Positions 1 through 6,519 of a stretch of DNA of 7,223 nucleotides are shown in pieces (positions within the stretch are counted from its first letter, which is position 1; the number at the start of each line of letters is the position of its first letter). Both the position numbers and the translations under genes were made by a program. The DNA is from JACMME01 sp051005015. Lineage in GTDB: Bacteria > Gemmatimonadota > Gemmatimonadetes > Gemmatimonadales > Gemmatimonadaceae. Location: assembly GCA_051005015.1 (NCBI GenBank), contig JBPCJT010000269.1, positions 1 to 7,223 of the forward strand, in the 5' to 3' direction. The notes under the pieces are model-generated. The model searched no databases, was not told the origin of the DNA, and saw only the letters and a program-made list of their open reading frames with translations.

Positions 1-1450
1 CCTCACCCCCCGAGAGCGAGCGCATTCCCCGGTCAAGGGTGAGGTACCCAAGCCCGACGTCCAGAAGGAAGCGGGTACGCGCCCTGGCCTCGCGCAACAC
101 GTTCTCCGCGATCTTTCGCTCGAATTCCGAGAAGGGAAGCTCCTCCAGCCAGCTTGCGAGCCGGTCCAGTGGCAACGCGGAGGCCTCCGCGATGGTACTT
201 TGGCCGATTCTCACGGCAAGTGCCTCGGGACGCAGCCTGGCCCCATGGCAATCGGGGCACTCCTGAGCGGTCTGATACTGCCGGAGGAATACGCGGATGT
301 ACTGTTTATAGCGCTTCTCCTCGAGATCACGAAGAAATGGCATGATGCCCTTGAACCCGCGCGAACGTCCCCGCAGCAGCGCCTGGCGAGCATCCGGCGG
401 CAGGTCCCTCCAGGAAACGTCGAATGCTATCCCGTTCTGCCTCGCGAAATCAGCGAGAGCACGACGCTTCTTCTCGTACCTCGGCTTGGTCCACGGGTCG
501 ATCGCGCCCTTGCGCAGGCTGCGATCGGGATAGGGGACGATGAGCGCCTCGTCGTATTCCAGCACCGCGCCGAAGCCATTGCAGGTGGGGCAGGCACCCC
601 GCGGATTGTTGAATGAAAAGAACTGCGGCGCCGGCGTCGGAGCTCTGGTTCCGTCGTATGCGCATTGGAATCGCTCGGTAAACCGAAGGCGGTCGAGAGC
701 CTCTGTGCCTGGCCGCGGAGCCGCGGGCGACGCAAGGAGTATGACGCACTCCCCGTCCCCTTCTGTAAAGGCCGTCCCTACCGCGTCGGTCAGACGGCGC
801 TCGGTGTCAGCTGCGACTACGAGCCGGTCAACCACCACGAGCCGGTCCGATGCGCCGGTTATCTCCGTCCCGCCAGCGTGCATCTCATCCACGTGCTTCG
901 TGACGGCATCGATACAAAGCCGGACGAAACCCTGAGCACGAAGATTCTCGATGACCGTTTCCTGGGTCACCGAGCTGCTGAGCACGAGCGGAAAAGCGAC
1001 AGAAAATCGCGTCCCGGCCGGAAGGGCGAGCACCGAATCCACAACCGACTGCACGGTGTCGGGACGCATTTCGCGGCCGCAGACGGGGCAAAAGGTGCGA
1101 CCCACGCGCGCCCACAGGAGACGGAGATAGTCGTAAATCTCGGTGGCCGTACCAATGGTTGAGCGGGCGGTCTTGACGGGATTTTTCTGCTCTATGGCGA
1201 TAGAGGGAGAAAGTCCGTCGATATGATCGACATCGGGCTTCTCCATTCGCTCCAGAAACTGCCGCGCGTATGCCGACAGGGATTCGACGTACCGCCTCTG
1301 TCCCTCGGCATATATGGTGTCGAAGGCGAGCGATGACTTGCCCGAGCCGGATGGCCCCGTAATGACCACGACACTACGCCGCGGTATTTCGAGGTGAATA
1401 TTCTTGAGGTTGTGCTGCCGCGCGCCGCGGATGACGATCTTTGACTTCAC
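1..1450 (-). CDS. uvrA: UvrA, excinuclease ABC subunit A (N-terminal 483 codons, 3' end outside window)
   Basis: UvrA is the damage-recognition ATPase of nucleotide excision repair; it loads UvrB onto damaged DNA. The frame is open from a GTG at 1450 to the left edge. The N-terminus matches the family (KIVIRGARQHNLKNI), followed by Walker A GPSGSGKS at residues 32-39, the ESLSAYARQFL block near 56-66, the Q-loop block SPSIAIEQKNPVKT at 81-94, CPVC at 121-124, the zinc-module region at 263-290, CPDC at 398-401 and the first ABC signature LSGGE at 479-483, where the window ends. The full protein is usually about 940 residues, so about half is seen. No ATG is available: an in-frame TAA at 1462-1460 leaves only TTG (1453) or GTG (1450), and neither has a clear Shine-Dalgarno sequence. 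I prefer GTG because it gives the usual short N-terminus. Oddity: the second cysteine of the zinc module is Asp266 (C263-x2-D266...C287-x2-C290). Identity is very secure; the exact start is less so. Confidence 0.96.
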   Translation of the reverse strand, partial: MKSKIVIRGARQHNLKNIHLEIPRRSVVVITGPSGSGKSSLAFDTIYAEGQRRYVESLSAYARQFLERMEKPDVDHIDGLSPSIAIEQKNPVKTARSTIGTATEIYDYLRLLWARVGRTFCPVCGREMRPDTVQSVVDSVLALPAGTRFSVAFPLVLSSSVTQETVIENLRAQGFVRLCIDAVTKHVDEMHAGGTEITGASDRLVVVDRLVVAADTERRLTDAVGTAFTEGDGECVILLASPAAPRPGTEALDRLRFTERFQCAYDGTRAPTPAPQFFSFNNPRGACPTCNGFGAVLEYDEALIVPYPDRSLRKGAIDPWTKPRYEKKRRALADFARQNGIAFDVSWRDLPPDARQALLRGRSRGFKGIMPFLRDLEEKRYKQYIRVFLRQYQTAQECPDCHGARLRPEALAVRIGQSTIAEASALPLDRLASWLEELPFSEFERKIAENVLREARARTRFLLDVGLGYLTLDRGMRSLSGGE

Positions 1451-1464
1451 CAACGAAAGTTAAC

Positions 1465-1500
1465 GCGCCGGGCGGCGCCCGTCCGGATCAGCGATCCGGA
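1465..1500 (-). other. Twin GC-rich hairpins between the second glsB-like gene and uvrA
   Basis: Read on the minus strand, directly after the TGA stop at 1503-1501, the transcript can fold into an 8-bp perfect stem (TCCGGATC, loop GCT, GATCCGGA; 1500-1482). A second stem follows at once: CGGGC, loop GCC, GCCCG (1481-1469). An alternative stem, GCGCC, loop GCCC, GGCGC (1478-1465), shares bases with the second and excludes it. No T-run follows, only TTAACTTT, so this is not a classical intrinsic terminator. It could be a weak terminator, an RNA-stability or processing element, or chance in GC-rich DNA. The uvrA start lies 15 nt beyond the last stem. Confidence 0.45.
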
Positions 1501-1770
1501 TCAGTTCTTTCGTCTGCGGAACAGGACTCTGCCGGTAAGAAGCAGGACCATCGCGCCAAGAGTCGCAAGGCCGAGAGAGCGCAGATTCAGTTCGGGGGCG
1601 GCCACCGTGCCCCAGCCCATCTTCGTGCCGATCCATCCGCCAATGAAAGCGCCCGCTATACCCAACACTATCGTCACGATGCATCCGGAGGGATCCCGCC
1701 CCGGCACCAGGAACTTCGCAAGAGTTCCCGCCAGCAAACCTAGCAGGACCCAATGCAGCCAGAGCGGCAA
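1501..1770 (-). CDS. GlsB/YeaQ/YmgE family stress-response membrane protein (second copy)
   Basis: This is a small integral membrane protein of 89 residues in the family also called transglycosylase-associated protein, often annotated as a stress-response envelope protein of unknown biochemical role. Three hydrophobic spans are visible, roughly residues 4-22, 30-48 and 65-83. The conserved small-residue pattern is present: GLLAGTLAK near the N-terminus, GRDPSG near 24-29, then T-IVLGIAGAFIGGWIG. The C-terminus is basic (RRRKN). The start is a TTG at 1770, chosen because GGAGGG sits 5 nt upstream and because it gives the family's normal N-terminus. It lies 31 nt after the paralogous gene, to which it aligns along its whole length, so the two look like a tandem duplication. 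It ends 50 nt before uvrA and is probably in the same transcript as its paralog. The symbol is left blank because the family is named inconsistently. Confidence 0.88.
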   Translation of the reverse strand: MPLWLHWVLLGLLAGTLAKFLVPGRDPSGCIVTIVLGIAGAFIGGWIGTKMGWGTVAAPELNLRSLGLATLGAMVLLLTGRVLFRRRKN

Positions 1771-1775
1771 ACGAT

Positions 1776-1781
1776 CCCTCC
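1776..1781 (-). promoter_or_regulatory. Ribosome binding site supporting the TTG start at 1770
   Basis: The minus strand reads GGAGGG followed by a 5-nt spacer (ATCGT) and then TTG. This strong Shine-Dalgarno sequence is the main reason for accepting the non-ATG start of the second glsB-like gene. Confidence 0.75.
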
Positions 1782-1801
1782 GAGATGTGTGCTACCGTGA
1801 G

Positions 1802-2059
1802 CTACGGCGTTCGCCGCGTCGCCATGCGATAGATAAAGAGAAGGAGCAGCGCGCCAACTATGGCGAGCAGGATGGTCTGAATGGAGAAACCGCTCAGACC
1901 AGTGCTGAACAACATATTTCCTAGAAACCCACCTAGAATTGCGCCAACGACGCCGATAATCATCGTAACGACGATTCCGCCCGGATCATTACCGTGCATG
2001 ATGGCTTTGGCGATCGCGCCGGCGATAAGACCGACGACGATCCAGGCAATAATTGACAT
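1802..2059 (-). CDS. GlsB/YeaQ/YmgE family stress-response membrane protein (first copy)
   Basis: This 85-residue hydrophobic protein belongs to the same family as the gene after it. It begins MSIIAWIVVGLIAGAIAK, has the family's GNDPGG turn near residues 23-28, then a glycine-rich second helix (IIGVVGAILGGFLG), a short polar loop and a third helix ending in a basic tail (RMATRRTP). Three membrane spans are expected. The frame can be extended to an ATG at 2089, but the ATG at 2059 is preferred: it is preceded by GGGGAGGAGAGG with ideal spacing and gives the standard N-terminus without ten extra polar residues. It is the first gene of a probable three-gene run with its paralog and uvrA, and it diverges from the ABC exporter. 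The biochemical role of the family is not established; association with envelope or general stress is known only broadly. Confidence 0.9.
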   Translation of the reverse strand: MSIIAWIVVGLIAGAIAKAIMHGNDPGGIVVTMIIGVVGAILGGFLGNMLFSTGLSGFSIQTILLAIVGALLLLFIYRMATRRTP

Positions 2060-2071
2060 CCTCTCCTCCCC
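2060..2071 (-). promoter_or_regulatory. Strong ribosome binding site fixing the start at 2059
   Basis: The minus strand reads GGGGAGGAGAGG immediately before ATG; the GGAGG core ends 5 nt from the start codon. It selects 2059 over the in-frame upstream ATG at 2089. Confidence 0.8.
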
Positions 2072-2084
2072 AAAGAGTGTGGAG

Positions 2085-2099
2085 CTCATTTTACATGAG
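2085..2099 (-). promoter_or_regulatory. Possible -10 box inside a small inverted repeat upstream of the glsB-like pair
   Basis: On the minus strand TAAAAT (2093-2088) resembles a -10 hexamer. It would start transcription near 2081, giving a leader of about 20 nt that includes the strong RBS. The box lies within the inverted repeat CTCAT-N5-ATGAG (2085-2099), which could be a repressor half-site pair or chance. No good -35 hexamer is present at 16-18 bp, so the promoter may need an activator or an alternative sigma factor, or may not be real. Confidence 0.3.
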
Positions 2100-2180
2100 T
2101 TGTCACCAGGTCGACAGGCTCATGCCACCGCGCTACCAGGTAATGCAACCAGCGTACCACTCGCTACGCGCGCCAGATCG

Positions 2181-2209
2181 TTGACCGGCAACATGGCGGT
2201 TGGTAGCAT
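2181..2209 (+). promoter_or_regulatory. Sigma70-like promoter abutting the ABC exporter start (leaderless-type)
   Basis: TTGACC (2181-2186; 5 of 6 to TTGACA) is followed by exactly 17 bp and TAGCAT (2204-2209; 4 of 6 to TATAAT, fits TANNNT). Transcription would begin around 2216-2217, within a few bases of the ATG at 2219. No Shine-Dalgarno sequence lies between, so the mRNA would be leaderless or nearly so. The pattern matches the known -10-close-to-ATG arrangement of leaderless genes in several phyla. Confidence 0.5.
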
Positions 2210-2218
2210 ACCCATTCG

Positions 2219-4183
2219 ATGACCAACTCACCTACAATGCACGAGGAAGAGGCGCTCGGCAAGGCGTACGACCGCGCCCTGATGAGCCGCCTCCTCGGAT
2301 ACCTCCGGCCATACCGGGGCCTTGTGGCCGCGGCGCTGGCGGCGCTTTTCGCGGATGCGGCGCTTCAGCTGGTTGGTCCACTGCTTACGCGCCTCGTCAT
2401 TGACGTTGCGCTCCCGGCGGGTGATACGAGCCTGGTTACGCGGTGTGCACTGTTCCTGACGCTAGCCGTGGTCGCGCAATTCGGGTTGTCGTATGCGGAG
2501 ACGATGCTCACCAGCCTCCTGGGTCAGCGCGTGATGCGTGATCTGAGGATGCAGCTCTTCAGGCATCTGCAGAGGCTGCCAGTCTCGTTTTTTGACCGCA
2601 ATCCAGTGGGGCGGCTCATCACACGCGTCACGTCAGACGTAGAGGCGCTGAACGAGTTGTTCACCGCGGGCGTAGTCGCGGGAATCGGAGACCTGTTTAC
2701 GCTGGTTGTTTTCAGCGTTGTCATGCTGACCATGGACTGGCGCCTCGCGCTCGCGGCGTTCGCCGCGATCCCGCTCGTGATGATGGTGTCGCGCCTCTTT
2801 CAAACGCGCGTGCGCCAGGCGTATCGTGAGATCCGAACCCGCCTGGCTCGCATCAATTCCGTTTTGCAGGAGCGCTTGAGTGGCATGCGGGTGGTGCAAC
2901 TATTTGGCCGGGAAGCGGAAGAGGCACACCGTTTCGACGAGGTCAATCGGGCTCACCTGTCCGCACAAATGAAGTCCATCACGATCTACGCACTGTACTT
3001 TCCGGCTATCGAGATTCTGACGTCAGTTGCACTTGCGAGCGTAATCGTGGCGGGAGCGTCGCGTGTGGAGATGGACGTCGCGTCGGTGGGAACGGTCGCC
3101 GCGTTTCTCCAGTTTGTGCGACGGTACTTTCAACCGCTTCAGGATCTGGCCGAAAAATACAATATTCTGCAGGCGGCGATGGCGTCGTCCGAGCGAATAT
3201 TCACGCTCCTGGATACCCCGTCTGCGGCCGACTCCGCGCTGGGTCTCCCCCCCGAATTACACGATCGCAAGCAACCACCTCCGAATCAGCATCGAATCGG
3301 CGCGACCAGGAATGAATTCGCCCAACCCATTGCGCACGCTGCTCGGGCCGCGGCTGGCGTGACCGTCGAGTTCGACGACGTCTGGTTCGCTTACGATATG
3401 GCGCATCTTGCGCGCGGAGGCGTCGCTGTAGCCGATCCCGAGTGGGTGTTGCGCGGAGTAAGCTTTGTCGCACGCCCCGGTCAGACCGTGGCACTTGTGG
3501 GTCACACGGGAGCAGGAAAGACCACCGCCATCAATCTGCTTCTCCGGTTCTATGAGCCCCAGCGCGGCGTCATTCGAATAGATGGAACCGACGTCCGTGA
3601 GCTACCACTGGGCGAACTACGTGGTCTTATCGGATACGTTCAGCAGGACATATTTCTTTTTGCCGGCGACATCGCTTCAAACATCCGGCTGTCCTCGCCC
3701 CTGGATGACGCTACCCTCGCTGAACGCTCCGCCAGCGTCGGCGCCGACCGGGTTATACGGCGTCTTCCAGATGGCTACCGCCATGTTCTGGGAGAGCGCG
3801 GTACGTCCGTGAGCGTAGGGGAGCGACAACTTCTATCGTTTGCGCGGGCGATAGCGGCCGATCCGGCGCTCCTGCTTCTCGATGAGGCTACCAGTTCGAT
3901 TGACAGCGAGATTGAAGCGGAGATTCAGCGCGCTCTGGGGGTGCTCATGCATGGCCGTACTACCATCGCGGTCGCACACCGGTTAAGCACGGTTGTCAGC
4001 GCAAACCAGATATTGGTGCTCCACCACGGTCAGATTCGCGAGCGCGGAACGCACCGGGAGCTGCTCGCGCACGAAGGGTTGTACCAGCGGCTTTTTCGTC
4101 TTCAGGCCGGTTTTATCGTGAGTCCTCACGGTGGCACAGGCATGGAGCACAGCGTGCTTGCCAGCCTGGGAGGCGCCACGTAG
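2219..4183 (+). CDS. ABC exporter half-transporter (fused permease and ATPase, MdlB/YheH-like)
   Basis: This 654-residue type-IV ABC half-exporter joins a six-helix membrane domain (about residues 33-310) to a nucleotide-binding domain (about 381-640). The membrane domain carries the family hallmark SFFDRNPVGRLITRVTSDVE (123-142). The ATPase has A-loop Tyr392, Walker A GHTGAGKTT (428-436), Q-loop Gln476, signature VSVGE (531-535), Walker B ending in Asp555 with catalytic Glu556, D-loop SSID and switch His587, so it should hydrolyse ATP. SVG in place of SGG is known in MdlB/YheH-type exporters. Oddities are a 45-residue Pro/His-rich linker (335-380) and about 16 extra residues (394-409) between the A-loop and the first NBD strand. 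An in-frame TAG at 2204 makes ATG 2219 the earliest start; ATG 2237 is an alternative. No partner half-transporter is adjacent, so it may homodimerise. The substrate cannot be read from the sequence; lipids or drugs are usual for the class. Confidence 0.94.
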   Translation: MTNSPTMHEEEALGKAYDRALMSRLLGYLRPYRGLVAAALAALFADAALQLVGPLLTRLVIDVALPAGDTSLVTRCALFLTLAVVAQFGLSYAETMLTSLLGQRVMRDLRMQLFRHLQRLPVSFFDRNPVGRLITRVTSDVEALNELFTAGVVAGIGDLFTLVVFSVVMLTMDWRLALAAFAAIPLVMMVSRLFQTRVRQAYREIRTRLARINSVLQERLSGMRVVQLFGREAEEAHRFDEVNRAHLSAQMKSITIYALYFPAIEILTSVALASVIVAGASRVEMDVASVGTVAAFLQFVRRYFQPLQDLAEKYNILQAAMASSERIFTLLDTPSAADSALGLPPELHDRKQPPPNQHRIGATRNEFAQPIAHAARAAAGVTVEFDDVWFAYDMAHLARGGVAVADPEWVLRGVSFVARPGQTVALVGHTGAGKTTAINLLLRFYEPQRGVIRIDGTDVRELPLGELRGLIGYVQQDIFLFAGDIASNIRLSSPLDDATLAERSASVGADRVIRRLPDGYRHVLGERGTSVSVGERQLLSFARAIAADPALLLLDEATSSIDSEIEAEIQRALGVLMHGRTTIAVAHRLSTVVSANQILVLHHGQIRERGTHRELLAHEGLYQRLFRLQAGFIVSPHGGTGMEHSVLASLGGAT

Positions 4184-4229
4184 TTTCGTCCAACGAGTTC
4201 CAAACGCGAACCAGATCCCAGAGAGGCTA

Positions 4230-5033
4230 GTGCAGCTTGCCGTCGCAGCCCGAACGGACACCGGAATGATCCGGTCGGGCAATGAAGACAGCTTCTTCGC
4301 GGAACCTCGCAACGGCCAGTTGGCCGTCGAGTGCGGCCTTTTTGTCGTCGCCGACGGCATGGGGGGACACGCGGCGGGGGAAGTGGCCAGTGAGATGGCG
4401 GTGGAGCTTCTGTCGCGTTCGCTCGCCGGGGTCCGCGATCTCCGAACCGATGGCGTCGCCGAGAAGGTGTCGGAGGCGCTCAAACGCGCCAACAGGGCCG
4501 TGTACGATCGGACCCTTGCCGAGGTGGAGAAGCAGGGAATGGGGACCACGGCGTCCGTCCTCATCGTTGCCGGGGGCCGATACCTTATAGGACAGGTTGG
4601 AGATTCGCGCATTTACCTGTTACGCAAAGGGGACCTCAAGCAAATCACGAAGGATCATTCCTACGTCCAGGAACAGGTCGACGCTGGAGTGTTGACACCT
4701 GAACAAGCGCGGTATCATCCATACAGCAACGTGATTACGCGGTGCGTGGGAGCGAGCGCCGATGTGGAGCCCGACACATACGAGGGGGATATCAAGACAG
4801 GCGACCTGTTCCTCGTCGCCAGCGACGGGTTGACGGGTATGGTGGATGACCGCAGGCTGCTCCGTTTGCTGAGTTCCCGCGCAACGCCGCAGCGCCTAGT
4901 CGAGGCCCTCATATCGGAAGCGAATGGCCGCGGAGGACTTGACAACATCACAGCCATAGTCGTGCAGGTGATCTCGGTGGATGATCCTCCCCGGGACGCA
5001 ATCACCAGGGAAACAGTGCCTCCCCGTCCCTGA
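4230..5033 (+). CDS. PP2C-type Ser/Thr protein phosphatase (Stp/PrpC-like)
   Basis: This is a metal-dependent phosphatase that removes phosphate from Ser/Thr residues, typically opposing Hanks-type kinases. From a GTG at 4230 it is 267 residues, the normal size for single-domain bacterial PP2C. All key motifs are present: RTDTGMIRSGNEDS (Asn18, Glu19, Asp20), DGMGGH (42-47), GTT-S-L, GDSR (124-127), KDHS followed by a flap region, SDGL (Asp199) and GGLDNIT (Asp238). There is no signal peptide or membrane span, so it is cytosolic. The start is uncertain: GTG 4230 has GAGAGG only 3 nt upstream. The frame also opens at GTG 4131, which would overlap the exporter's last codons and add 33 residues unlike the family. 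It lies 46 nt after the exporter and is probably co-transcribed. No kinase gene is in the window, so its partner is unknown. Confidence 0.93.
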   Translation: MQLAVAARTDTGMIRSGNEDSFFAEPRNGQLAVECGLFVVADGMGGHAAGEVASEMAVELLSRSLAGVRDLRTDGVAEKVSEALKRANRAVYDRTLAEVEKQGMGTTASVLIVAGGRYLIGQVGDSRIYLLRKGDLKQITKDHSYVQEQVDAGVLTPEQARYHPYSNVITRCVGASADVEPDTYEGDIKTGDLFLVASDGLTGMVDDRRLLRLLSSRATPQRLVEALISEANGRGGLDNITAIVVQVISVDDPPRDAITRETVPPRP

Positions 5034-5238
5034 GCTTCTCAGCCCCGGGGATAGCCGTCCACGGACCAATCGGATCGCCCAGTCATGGCAACGTAACTCT
5101 CCGCACCCGGCGACGATCCGCACATTTGTCCCATCCGGTATATCAGATAATACTTCGCAGCTGAATCCGAGCGCAGAATAACGACAACCGTGCGGATTGG
5201 GTTTCCATGCTGGTGTTGCTGCGCAGCCGGTCTCTCCT
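5034..5238. other. Convergent intergenic spacer without an obvious gene
   Basis: These 205 bp separate the 3' ends of the phosphatase (plus) and HD (minus) genes. At its left end a 5-bp hairpin (CTGAG, loop CTT, CTCAG; 5030-5042) overlaps the phosphatase stop and is followed by the palindrome CCCCGGGG (5043-5050), but no T-run follows. Near 5138-5153 lies a short imperfect AT-rich palindrome, GTATATCAGATAATAC. I see no clear intrinsic terminator in either direction and no ORF with a credible start. Confidence 0.5.
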
Positions 5239-6471
5239 TTACGACTGCCCGGCGGTTCGCAGCATGTCCAGGAGCTCCCAACCGGCAATATCGATCGGGC
5301 GGCTCACAAAGACGCGGAGGCGGCGGGCCGAACGATATAGCTCGTCCGACAGACTGGGCAGATTGATCTCGGAAGCCCATCCGGCCGCGGTCAACTTTCT
5401 CAGGCCCCCGTCATGCCGCAAGACCAGGAGATCCACCCCAAGCATCTGTGGCTTCGCGGGGTAGTCGATTAGCAACTCTCCGGGCTTCAGCCCAAACTGT
5501 GCGGCAAGCGCATTCTCCGTGGCCACGGTACGCTTGCGGTTGCTCGCAATCCATTCACCCCAACCCTCGTCGAGCTCCGCGGCCGGCAGATCGAGCGCCC
5601 GTTTATACAGCCGGCGTTCGCGCAGTGCGGCCAGTAGAGGCAGATGACCGCCTGCCTCCAGACGATGCAGCAAACCCTCGTCGGTGAGTCCGACCAGCTC
5701 TCTCGCGTCCACGGTACCGGCGTTCAACGCCTCGTCCACCAACCTCTTGTACATCGCCGTCGCCCCGCGCACAGCGTGGTGCCAGTAGACGTTGCGATAC
5801 ATCTGATGCTTTGCGAAGAGTAGCGACTCGAGTGCGGAAAGCCCCTTCTCGAGCACGCCCATTACGGGACGGCCGGACTCCGGGTCGGCGACAACCGTGA
5901 GTGAATTGATAAGACGGTCGACGTCGATCTCGCCATACGGCACGCCGCACATCAGAGCGTCGCGCTTGAGGTACTCGATCTTGTCCAGATCAAGGGATCC
6001 GGATATCAAGCCCTGCAAGGGACTGCTGGACTGGCCGCGCATGAGTGCGTGCACCAGCTCTGGCGCGTCCGGAGCTATTTCGGCGCGAAGTATGGCGGCG
6101 AGCTCCCCACTGCACAGCAGCGGGCCAGCCACCGCTTCATGGTCGACGACACCGATCTCCTCCAATGCGTGGGAGAATGGGTAATGCCCGATGTCGTGCA
6201 GAAGGGCCGCTGCGCGTATGATGGCGATGTCGTCCGCACCGACGCCCTCAAGCTCACCACGCTCACCCAGTATAGTGAGCGTTTGGCGGGCGAGGTGATA
6301 TGCACCGAGTGCGTGCTCGAAGCGGGAGTGGGTGGCGCCTGGATATACCAGGTACGCATGTCCGAGCTGCCGGATGTACCGAAGCCGCTGAAACAAACGC
6401 GTGTCTATCAGCTTCAGGGTGAGCGAATCGACACGAATGTTGTTCCACAGCGGATCGCGAATAACCTTCAT
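5239..6471 (-). CDS. HD-domain phosphohydrolase, dGTPase/SAMHD1-like
   Basis: This 410-residue cytosolic HD-superfamily metalloenzyme resembles the YwfO/SAMHD1-type (d)NTP triphosphohydrolases, which release triphosphate from deoxynucleotides. The N-terminal half carries the family pattern: RLRYIRQLGHAYLVYPGATH (30-48 region), then RFEHALG with His53, LLHDIGHYPFSH with His92-Asp93, and LDLDKIEYLKRDA with Asp163. Together these give the complete H...HD...D metal set. YRNVYWHHAVRGA in the middle is also typical of the family. The C-terminal 150 residues are divergent. The ATG at 6471 gives a family-typical N-terminus (MKVIRDPLWNNIRVD), though the upstream sequence CCAGAG is a poor Shine-Dalgarno. 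It starts 48 nt after the pckA stop, probably in one transcript, and converges with the phosphatase gene. Family assignment is secure; substrate (dGTP, all dNTPs or other nucleotides) is inferred. Confidence 0.92.
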   Translation of the reverse strand: MKVIRDPLWNNIRVDSLTLKLIDTRLFQRLRYIRQLGHAYLVYPGATHSRFEHALGAYHLARQTLTILGERGELEGVGADDIAIIRAAALLHDIGHYPFSHALEEIGVVDHEAVAGPLLCSGELAAILRAEIAPDAPELVHALMRGQSSSPLQGLISGSLDLDKIEYLKRDALMCGVPYGEIDVDRLINSLTVVADPESGRPVMGVLEKGLSALESLLFAKHQMYRNVYWHHAVRGATAMYKRLVDEALNAGTVDARELVGLTDEGLLHRLEAGGHLPLLAALRERRLYKRALDLPAAELDEGWGEWIASNRKRTVATENALAAQFGLKPGELLIDYPAKPQMLGVDLLVLRHDGGLRKLTAAGWASEINLPSLSDELYRSARRLRVFVSRPIDIAGWELLDMLRTAGQS

Positions 6472-6519
6472 CTCTGGTTGGCCGCGTGAGCCGCTGGCCT
6501 GGCCTCTGGTATCTGTTCC

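Noticed and set aside
200..616. 138-codon plus-strand open frame
   Set aside because: It lies fully antisense to the continuous, motif-rich uvrA frame and has no recognisable family. It is a GC-driven shadow.
2060..2089. N-terminal extension of the first glsB-like gene to the ATG at 2089
   Set aside because: The extension would translate through a very strong RBS and add ten polar residues absent from the family.
3983..4612. 209-codon minus-strand open frame across the exporter end and phosphatase start
   Set aside because: Both strands cannot easily be coding here, and the plus-strand genes carry complete catalytic motifs. The minus-strand translation is Arg/Ser/Pro-rich without domain pattern.
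5116..5197. Inverted repeat ATCCGCAC / GTGCGGAT in the convergent spacer
   Set aside because: The 8-bp arms are 66 bp apart, which is expected by chance in sequence of this composition; no mobile-element hallmark accompanies it.
5145..5210. 21-codon minus-strand ORF just after the HD stop
   Set aside because: An AGGAGAG overlapping the HD stop is too far (about 23 nt) from its ATG, and the peptide has no recognisable character.
5039..5380. 113-codon minus-strand open frame covering the convergent spacer
   Set aside because: Its first half is out of frame inside the HD gene. The part in the spacer has no usable start codon with an RBS. A homology search of its last 50 residues would settle whether a gene remnant lies there.
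6049..6489. 146-codon plus-strand open frame
   Set aside because: It is antisense to the HD metal-binding region and has no family signal.
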